Positions 32,759 through 38,562 of a DNA stretch of 38,562 nt are shown one piece after another. This stretch comes from Candidatus Woesearchaeota archaeon. GTDB lineage: Archaea; Nanobdellota; Nanobdellia; Woesearchaeales; GW2011-AR4. The translations under genes and the position numbers were made by a program. Location of the stretch: positions 1-38,562 of the forward strand of contig JADHVG010000005.1 in NCBI GenBank assembly GCA_016784105.1. Reading direction: 5' to 3'. The notes under the pieces were generated by a model. That model was given only the letters and a program-made list of their open reading frames with translations. It was not told the DNA's origin and ran no database searches. Each line of letters opens with the position of its first letter. Within the stretch, counting starts at the first letter, position 1.

Positions 32759-33706
32759 ATGCAAAGAAGGAAGATACAGCTTGTAGCAGGAACCACTTAC
32801 ACAGTCTCTCTTCCAAAGGAATGGGTAAAGAAGAACGGTCTTAAGGAAAAGGACGAAGTTCTGATACAGGAGAGGAACAATCAGACCTTGACCATATCTT
32901 CCAGCGTGCTAAAAGACAGTCAACTAAAGGAAATCTCCCTAAACATTGATGAACATTCCGATAATATAGATCAAGTGCTATTTTCTATATACTACCTTGG
33001 TATTGAAAACATAACCTTATTCTCAAAAAAAGAGTTGAGCAAAGAGACAAGGTCTCAGATAAGAAAAACTCTTACTTATATGAGTGGGACCGAGATAGGT
33101 TATGAAGACACATCCAGGATAACCATCAGAGTTTTGCTTGATAAATCTAAGATAAGCATAAATCAGATTTTGTATAGGATAAATCTTATCCTGGACCTCT
33201 CCCTATCTAATTTAACCGATAATTTCGATATAGAAGAGATAAGGATGAACGAAAATGAGATAGATAGGCTTTATCATTTGTGTACAAAAATAGTTTCCCT
33301 GTCCTTAAGGGATTCAAACGTGCTAAATTCGTCAGAGATAAGGAATGTTTCCCTGATTCCATCTTATTTCCTTATATCCAAGAGGCTTGAAAACATTGCA
33401 GACAACATAAACCACCTATCAGAATACATTGAAAAGAATAAAGCGAGGTTTGATGATAAAAAAATAGCTGAATTCATCAGAAAAGAACTCAGCCGTAGCA
33501 TACTCAACTTGATAAAAAAATCTGCAACTTCTTTCAAGAAGATAAAAAAAGAAGAAGTGATGAAGATTAGTGAAGAATTGTTAAAAACCAAAGACAAAAC
33601 AGTTTTCAACTATTTAGATAATGTTGTTAGGTTTATAGTGGACGTGGAAGAGGAGATAGTCAACATATCATTCTACAAGCAACTTATTGAAGAAGAACTT
33701 TTATAG
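32759..33706 (+). CDS. AbrB-type DNA-binding domain plus PhoU domains
   Basis: 315 residues. The first ~45 residues (RKIQLVAGTTYTVSLPKEWVKKNG) are a SpoVT-AbrB swapped-hairpin domain; the rest is a helical PhoU-like repeat (NENEIDRLYHLCTKIVSLSLRD; FLISKRLENIADNINHLSEYI with its E-x-x-A-D metal-binding type motif). Such fusions are common archaeal phosphate-transport regulators. A TATA-like TATTATATACT ~25 bp upstream implies a leaderless mRNA. No pst genes are nearby, so the regulated target is not visible. Confidence 0.86.
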   Translation: MQRRKIQLVAGTTYTVSLPKEWVKKNGLKEKDEVLIQERNNQTLTISSSVLKDSQLKEISLNIDEHSDNIDQVLFSIYYLGIENITLFSKKELSKETRSQIRKTLTYMSGTEIGYEDTSRITIRVLLDKSKISINQILYRINLILDLSLSNLTDNFDIEEIRMNENEIDRLYHLCTKIVSLSLRDSNVLNSSEIRNVSLIPSYFLISKRLENIADNINHLSEYIEKNKARFDDKKIAEFIRKELSRSILNLIKKSATSFKKIKKEEVMKISEELLKTKDKTVFNYLDNVVRFIVDVEEEIVNISFYKQLIEEELL

Positions 33707-33749
33707 TAAAACAAAAAACATTATAAAAAATATATATTTCTAGGATATA

Positions 33750-35513
33750 ATGAAAAAGTTAATTGTTTTATTGTTGATTTTATCCATTGTGCCTTCTGTT
33801 TATGCACAACAAGGTCACATGAATCTTCTCGCTGTTTCTGAAACTGAACAAGGACAAGTGGGAGGCATAGCTGATTTATTCCTGGAAATAAATCCTGGTT
33901 CCGGAAGAGTTTTTCTGGAAACTTTTCCTTTGACAAGGATTGACACTCAAGTTTCCACTAGGTTCGCAAAACAAGTAGCATGTGATTTTGCAAAGGTTGA
34001 CTGTGAAGGTTTAGATTTTTTTTATACTATAACTTCTAACAGCCCAATAATTGCTGGCCCCAGTGCAGGTTCTGCCATTGCTGTTTTAACGTTCTCATTA
34101 ATAACTGGAGAAAAAATAGATAAGGACACTGCAATAACCGGAACAATTAATTCAGGAGGCCTTATCGGTCCTGTTGGAGGAATAAAAGCAAAAATAGAAG
34201 CTGCTTCTAAGATAGGAATAAGAAAAATTTTGATACCTTCTGGAGAAATAATGACTTCTAACTTTAACCTAGAAAAAAATGAAAGTATTAATTCTACTTT
34301 AGACATAAAAAATCTTAGCAAGGAGTTAAATGTCAAAATTCTTGAAGTTCCTACTTTAGATGATGCGTTGTTTGAATTCACCGGAAAAAGATTTAGGCAG
34401 CAAAGAGAAAATCTCACGATAAGTGAGAGCTACAAGGATACTATGAAGTTGCTTGCGATAGAATTATGTTCGAGAAGTACCAGATTAAAGGAAGAAACTT
34501 CTGATTCCACTAATAATAATTTTACAAGAGATTTAAGGAATAATGCTGTTAATTTATCAGATAAAGGAAAACTTTCTTTTAAAGAAAATAAGTTTTATTC
34601 AGCTGCTTCTTATTGTTTTGGATCAAATGTGGAATTTAATTATCTCTCGCTACTTAATGAGAATATCTCCAAAAAAGACATAGTGGAAAATGTTGAAGAA
34701 TTAAGGACTGACATAGGAAAGTTTGAAAGCAATATTGAAAATAAAAAAGTAAAAACTATAACTCAGCTTGAAAGCTACATGGTTGTCAAAGAAAGACTTT
34801 TGGAAGCTGAAAATTTTCTTGAATTAACTTTAGAAAGTATTGGTGATTCGAATGTGAGTTTAAGAAATCTTGCGTATTCCCAAGAGAGATTGAATTCCGC
34901 AAAATCGTGGGCAAAGTTTATGGAAAATTCTGGAAAAGAATTTGACTTGAATAAAAATGTTATAAGAAATGCCTGTCAGACTAAAATTTCTGAGGTTGAA
35001 GAACGCTTGCAGTATGTTGAGTTAACCTTGCCTCAAAATCTTGAAAGCACCAGAAAAGAGTTGAGTTATGCTTACAATGATTTAGCAAATGAAAAATATG
35101 AGCTTTGCTTGTTTAAAGCAAGTAAGGCTAAAGCAAACGTTGATAGTATCCTAAGTGTTTTTGGTGTTAGGATAGAAAACGTAGGAGCAGTTGTTGAACA
35201 AAGGTTAAATGTTGCTGAAAGGACTCTTGTAGAGGAAACAGAAAAAGGGATTTTTCCGGTGTTGGGTTATAGTTATTTTGAGTACGCTAATTCGTTAAAG
35301 GATGATGATCCTTTCTCTGCATTATTGTATTCTGGTTATGCTTTGGAACTGAGTAATCTAGATATTTATTTCAGGGATATTAGCAAGAGCATGCAAAAAA
35401 AAGAAAATATTCTGAATAAAATAGATAAAAATGCAGTATTTATTCTTATTATTGGAATTTTAATAGGGATTGTTATCACAAAATCCTACTATTCAAAAAG
35501 AGTTAAGAAGTGA
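33750..35513 (+). CDS. Secreted, membrane-anchored Lon-type (S16) serine protease
   Basis: 587 residues. Signal peptide (MKKLIVLLLILSIVPSVYA), then a Lon proteolytic domain at ~25-215 with catalytic Ser 105 in AGPSAGSA and catalytic Lys 146 in GPVGGIKAK. Residues ~220-555 are a long helical region rich in Glu/Lys, and a C-terminal membrane helix (VFILIIGILIGIVI) with a KRVKK tail anchors it. There is no AAA ATPase domain, so unfolding is not ATP-driven. The topology puts the protease outside the cell. Confidence 0.88.
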   Translation: MKKLIVLLLILSIVPSVYAQQGHMNLLAVSETEQGQVGGIADLFLEINPGSGRVFLETFPLTRIDTQVSTRFAKQVACDFAKVDCEGLDFFYTITSNSPIIAGPSAGSAIAVLTFSLITGEKIDKDTAITGTINSGGLIGPVGGIKAKIEAASKIGIRKILIPSGEIMTSNFNLEKNESINSTLDIKNLSKELNVKILEVPTLDDALFEFTGKRFRQQRENLTISESYKDTMKLLAIELCSRSTRLKEETSDSTNNNFTRDLRNNAVNLSDKGKLSFKENKFYSAASYCFGSNVEFNYLSLLNENISKKDIVENVEELRTDIGKFESNIENKKVKTITQLESYMVVKERLLEAENFLELTLESIGDSNVSLRNLAYSQERLNSAKSWAKFMENSGKEFDLNKNVIRNACQTKISEVEERLQYVELTLPQNLESTRKELSYAYNDLANEKYELCLFKASKAKANVDSILSVFGVRIENVGAVVEQRLNVAERTLVEETEKGIFPVLGYSYFEYANSLKDDDPFSALLYSGYALELSNLDIYFRDISKSMQKKENILNKIDKNAVFILIIGILIGIVITKSYYSKRVKK

Positions 35514-35520
35514 GTATAAA

Positions 35521-35546
35521 CCCCAGCAAAGCGAACTTTGCCAGGG
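35521..35546 (+). other. GC-rich hairpin after the Lon-type gene
   Basis: GCAAAG (35526-35531), loop CGAA, CTTTGC (35536-35541), with CCC/GGG beyond a small internal loop. It starts 8 bp after the protease stop codon. GC is far above the window average, which suggests a structured 3' end or small RNA. Confidence 0.4.
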
Positions 35547-35563
35547 AAAAAGAGGTGATAGAA

Positions 35564-35585
35564 TATTGTTAATTACTTAACAATA
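35564..35585. promoter_or_regulatory. 9-4-9 inverted repeat upstream of the PLD lipoprotein gene
   Basis: TATTGTTAA at 35564-35572 and TTAACAATA at 35577-35585. A related TTTACAATAGT recurs ~30 bp downstream at 35605-35615, next to the TATA-like GTATTTAAAT at 35617-35626. Candidate operator. Confidence 0.45.
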
Positions 35586-35640
35586 GTCTAACATTAGTGT
35601 TACTTTACAATAGTAGTATTTAAATTTTTCGCTGATACGG

Positions 35641-36621
35641 ATGAAAATAAACAAGTTTTTGCTGGTTTTTCTCTACGCAATTCTAGTGACAGTATCTGCC
35701 TGCTCCAACCTTAATTTAGACCAAAATAGTTCAAATAAAGAAGTTTATGAGCCTATAACTCTAACAACGTATTTCTGTCCAAAACATGATTGTGATAATG
35801 TTCTAGAAGAAAACGTAAAAAATGCAAAATTATCTTTGTATTGTGCTTTTTATGATCTAAACTTAAAAAATTTGATTAATGAAATAGTTACAAAAAGCAA
35901 AAAAATTGATGTTAAGGTAGTTATTGACAAAAACAACTATGATGAACAAATAAAAGGTCCAGGAATCAAAGTAGCTAATTCGAAACAATACATGCACAAC
36001 AAATTCTGTATAATAGATAACAAAAGAATAATCACCGGAAGCACAAACCCAACAAAAAATGGAGTTAATTTTAATAATAATAACTTGATTGTTGCTGATT
36101 CAAAATATCTTGCCGAAAATTATAAAGAAGAATTTGATGAGCTCTGGAATGGAATTTATGTTTCTGGAAATAAAGTGAAGTACAAAAAAATTATTTCAGA
36201 TAATGTTATCTTGGAAAACTATTTCTGCCCGGAAGATGATTGTAAAGGTAAAGTTATAGAGCAGATAAAGAAAGCCCAAGAAAGCGTTTATTTCATGACT
36301 TTTTCTTTTACTGATGAGGACATCGCAGATGTTATACTATTCAAAAACTTAGAAATAAAAGGAATATTTGAGACAACTCAAGCAGGATCTTCTTATTCAC
36401 AATATCAAAGATTAAAAGATTTTGGGATTGATGTCAAGAAAGATAAGAACAAAAAAGCGATGCACCATAAGGTTTTCATAATAGACAAAAAAGTGGTGAT
36501 AACTGGAAGTTACAATCCTACCGGTTCCGGAAACTTTAGAAATGATGAAAACATCTTAGTCATCCATAATACAGATATTGCACGTGCCTTCCTAAATGAA
36601 TTTGATTCTTTATGGATTTAA
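35641..36621 (+). CDS. PLD-superfamily lipoprotein with two HKD motifs
   Basis: 326 residues. Lipoprotein-type signal (LLVFLYAILVTVSAC, Cys 21). Two half-repeats, each starting YFCPxxDC, carry HKD motifs: H119xK121 with D126 (MHNKFCIIDNKRIITGSTNP) and H274xK276 with D281 (MHHKVFIIDKKVVITGSYNP). Members hydrolyse phosphodiester bonds in lipids or nucleic acids; an extracellular nuclease or phospholipase is likely. Leaderless start; candidate operator upstream. Its stop overlaps the convergent channel gene by 4 bp. Confidence 0.87.
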   Translation: MKINKFLLVFLYAILVTVSACSNLNLDQNSSNKEVYEPITLTTYFCPKHDCDNVLEENVKNAKLSLYCAFYDLNLKNLINEIVTKSKKIDVKVVIDKNNYDEQIKGPGIKVANSKQYMHNKFCIIDNKRIITGSTNPTKNGVNFNNNNLIVADSKYLAENYKEEFDELWNGIYVSGNKVKYKKIISDNVILENYFCPEDDCKGKVIEQIKKAQESVYFMTFSFTDEDIADVILFKNLEIKGIFETTQAGSSYSQYQRLKDFGIDVKKDKNKKAMHHKVFIIDKKVVITGSYNPTGSGNFRNDENILVIHNTDIARAFLNEFDSLWI

Positions 36622-37415
36622 TTTCTAAAAAAATGCTTTTTCTTTTTTTCGGGTTTTGTACTCACTGTTTCTAGTTCTTCCGATTTGTCAAGGTCCAAAA
36701 AAGCATTCGCAAGTTGTCTTCCTCCAACAACTTGAGGCAGCACAACTATCTTCGCACCGATCTTGTGTAGTCTGTCAACAGCGTGTTCTTCTTCTGCTTT
36801 TGCAGCAAGATGTAAACTGGGATTTATCTCGGTAGCAGTAATGATAAGATAAATATTGTCGGAATCTTCTCCTAATGTTGCTATGAGTCCTTTCGCATTG
36901 TCTATGCTTGCTTTCTTTAGCACTTCTTGATCAAGAACATCTCCTTGTAGAACTGATTCCCCATTAGAAACTAAAGAAGCACATTTGTCTGCATCCTTAT
37001 CTATTATCAAATATTTTTGTTTCTTTTGTTTTAATTCATTACATACATATTTTCCAAGTTTTCCATAACCGCAAACAATGATATGATTTTTCTCTTTCCT
37101 CATTTTAACAAAACCTCCTTTTATTCCTCCTAGTAACAATCTTGTCTGACCTTCTATTAAGTTACTCGCAAAAAAAACCACTATGTAAAAAACAAGCCCC
37201 ATCCCAGCTCCAACAACAAGCATTACTAGTACTTTGCCCAAAGTTGTTAAGGGAAAATAAGGAGCCCCGATAGTTGTTACGAACAGCACCATATAAAAAA
37301 ATGAATCGAATAAGTTAACACCTTCAACTATACTAAAAACGTAAGTTCCTCCTAAGATTACAAAAGCAAGTAATGCCATTCCAAAAAAAAAATTCCTAAT
37401 GTTAGCGTCTGCCAT
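36618..37415 (-). CDS. Two-helix ion channel with RCK (TrkA-N) domain, altered filter
   Basis: 265 residues. Helices at ~10-30 and ~60-88 flank a pore loop whose filter reads TTIGAPYFPLT in place of the K+ channel TVGYGD. Residues ~110-235 are an RCK domain with nucleotide-binding HIIVCGYGKLGKYV and acidic IIDKD; a basic tail follows (EKKKKHFFRN). SD GAGGTG precedes the ATG. The fold is of the MthK/KtrA type; K+ selectivity is doubtful. Confidence 0.85.
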   Translation of the reverse strand: MADANIRNFFFGMALLAFVILGGTYVFSIVEGVNLFDSFFYMVLFVTTIGAPYFPLTTLGKVLVMLVVGAGMGLVFYIVVFFASNLIEGQTRLLLGGIKGGFVKMRKEKNHIIVCGYGKLGKYVCNELKQKKQKYLIIDKDADKCASLVSNGESVLQGDVLDQEVLKKASIDNAKGLIATLGEDSDNIYLIITATEINPSLHLAAKAEEEHAVDRLHKIGAKIVVLPQVVGGRQLANAFLDLDKSEELETVSTKPEKKKKHFFRN

Positions 37416-37510
37416 CTACACCTCTTTTACTTATTTTATCTAAGGTTATTATTAAAATGTTTGGTTTGTAATTGGCAAGTTTTTTAAAGAAAGTATTTTT
37501 CTCAAGATTC

Positions 37511-38410
37511 ATGATAAGTCCAATAATAATCGGAACTATGGCTCTTGACAGCATAAAAACTCCGTTTGGTGAAGTTAATGATGCTCTTGGAGGGAGTGCT
37601 ACCTTCTCTTCTATCGCCGCTTCATTTTTCTCAAAACCAGGAATCTTGTCTATTGTGGGTAAGGATTTTCCTAAAGAACACATGGATTTTTTGCATAGCA
37701 GGAATATTGATACTACTGGAGTTTCTACTGGAGACAAAACTTTTCGTTGGAAAGGTTTTTATGAATTTGATATGAATGAAGCCAAGACTTTAAACACGGA
37801 GTTAAATGTTTTGGCAGATTATAAAGTTGAAATTCCTAAAACTTATGAAGATGCTGAGTACGCTTTCTTAGGTAATATTGATCCTGAGCAGCAGATTAAG
37901 GTTATTGATTCTTTAAAGAAACCTAAGCTCATAGCTATGGATACCATGAATTTTTGGATAGATATCAAAAAAGATATTTTATTGGAAGCTATAAAAAAAT
38001 CTGATATTTTAGTCATTAATGATGGTGAAGCTCGTCAGCTGTTTGAGACAACCAATCTTGTTAAAGCTGCCAACAAAGCTTTGAAACTTGTCTCTAAAGC
38101 TGTTATCATCAAAAAAGGTGAACATGGTGCTTTGTTATTTACTGATTCAAAGCACTTTAACGCTCCTTCCTATCCGCTTGAAGATATAAAAGACCCTACT
38201 GGCTGTGGTGATTGTTTCGGAGGAGGACTTATAGGCTATCTTGCTAAAACTAATAATTTTGATGAAGCTAACATCAGAAAAGCCATGATTTATGGAAGCA
38301 CAATTGCTTCTTACAATGCTGAAGGTTTCGGAACAGAAAGACTCAAAGAAATCACACTGGAAGACATAGAGAAACGGTATAAGGTTTTTGAAGATATAAG
38401 AGAATTCTAA
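37511..38410 (+). CDS. PfkB-family carbohydrate/nucleoside kinase
   Basis: 299 residues. Ends with DPTGCGDCFGGGLIGYL, the PfkB signature 2 with catalytic Asp; the N-terminal LGGSATFSSIAASFF is the substrate-side GG motif. The ATG at 37511 is preferred over TTG 37472; TTTTTTAAAG near 37481-37490 is a TATA ~25 bp upstream. Substrate (sugar, nucleoside or similar) cannot be read from the sequence. Confidence 0.88.
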   Translation: MISPIIIGTMALDSIKTPFGEVNDALGGSATFSSIAASFFSKPGILSIVGKDFPKEHMDFLHSRNIDTTGVSTGDKTFRWKGFYEFDMNEAKTLNTELNVLADYKVEIPKTYEDAEYAFLGNIDPEQQIKVIDSLKKPKLIAMDTMNFWIDIKKDILLEAIKKSDILVINDGEARQLFETTNLVKAANKALKLVSKAVIIKKGEHGALLFTDSKHFNAPSYPLEDIKDPTGCGDCFGGGLIGYLAKTNNFDEANIRKAMIYGSTIASYNAEGFGTERLKEITLEDIEKRYKVFEDIREF

Positions 38411-38432
38411 AGTTTGTTATTAAGGAATTAAT

Positions 38433-38562
38433 TTAACTTCTACTACCTAAAGTATAGTTCACAAACCAAGGGAACTCGGAATTCCTCCTTAGGGTGGTTG
38501 CTATTTCAATATCTTCTTGATAAACATATGCTTCTTCAATTCCTAACTTATTGAGTTCATCT
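38433..38562 (-). CDS. C-terminal 42 residues of an unknown protein, cut by window end
   Basis: Open from the window edge to TAA at 38433: DELNKLGIEEAYVYQEDI, then TTLRRNSEFPWFVNYTLGSRS. It converges with the PfkB gene with a 22-bp spacer. Too short to assign a family. Confidence 0.55.
   Translation of the reverse strand, partial: DELNKLGIEEAYVYQEDIEIATTLRRNSEFPWFVNYTLGSRS

Noticed and set aside
35551-35640. Possible C/D box RNA (GTGATAG ... CTGATACGG)
   Set aside because: The C box does not match RTGATGA and no C'/D' pair or terminal stem is present.
1-38562. CRISPR arrays, insertion sequences, prophage genes
   Set aside because: No regular spaced repeats, transposase, integrase or structural phage genes were found.

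Overview
The window looks like chromosomal DNA from an AT-rich archaeon, most likely a DPANN lineage of the Woesearchaeota/Pacearchaeota type. The evidence is a set of archaeal information-processing genes (aRF1 with NIKS and GGQ motifs, a 69-residue histone, aIF5A with its hypusine lysine, ribosomal protein L40e, archaeal TrmI, TrmJ and G10-type tRNA methyltransferases, topA with C-terminal zinc fingers, a NurA-like nuclease), bulge-helix-bulge tRNA introns, and TATA boxes about 25 bp before many ATGs, implying leaderless mRNAs. Other genes carry GAGGTG-type Shine-Dalgarno (SD) sites. The lineage is my inference from gene content and style; no 16S gene is present.

Layout. 1-4002: 3' part of PEP synthase, a Trm-G10-like methyltransferase and a Cys-rich membrane protein. 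4043-9005: a small winged-helix protein, a pilin-like plus secreted protein pair, a membrane protein, and a large nucleotidyltransferase/HEPN-like fusion. 9149-13190: an information cluster (aRF1 with a short-uORF leader, SprT-like metalloprotease, histone, aIF5A, L40e, site-2 protease). 13241-16750: TrmJ, a CBS/zinc-ribbon protein, three tandem paralogues of unknown function and a membrane protein. 16752-18468: a tRNA-Leu(UAA) that appears to have two introns, a LAGLIDADG endonuclease, a Tag-like glycosylase and tRNA-Thr(GGU). 18912-23402: HxlR regulator and an anaerobic ribonucleotide reductase operon in which the glycyl-radical tail is a separate 44-codon ORF, followed by a radical SAM protein and NrdG; a stand-alone ATP-cone protein converges on it. 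23404-26216: CcdA-like protein, a membrane-anchored multicopper oxidase and a Lys-rich microprotein. 26307-32102: TrmI, NurA-like protein, an NAD-kinase/wHTH fusion with a palindrome at its promoter, an acidic protein, topA and a 26-residue microprotein. 32199-38562: an unknown protein, AbrB/PhoU fusion, secreted membrane-anchored Lon-type protease, PLD-type lipoprotein, RCK-type channel with an altered filter, a PfkB kinase, and the 3' end of another gene.

The most interesting points are the split NrdD, the double-intron tRNA-Leu beside a homing endonuclease, the tandem NrdR-box-like operators before nrdD, the degenerate NAD kinase fused to a DNA-binding domain next to a perfect palindrome, and the aRF1 leader with uORFs ending in UGA and UAG. 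No CRISPR array, rRNA or insertion sequence was seen. No gene-free stretch exceeds 300 bases.
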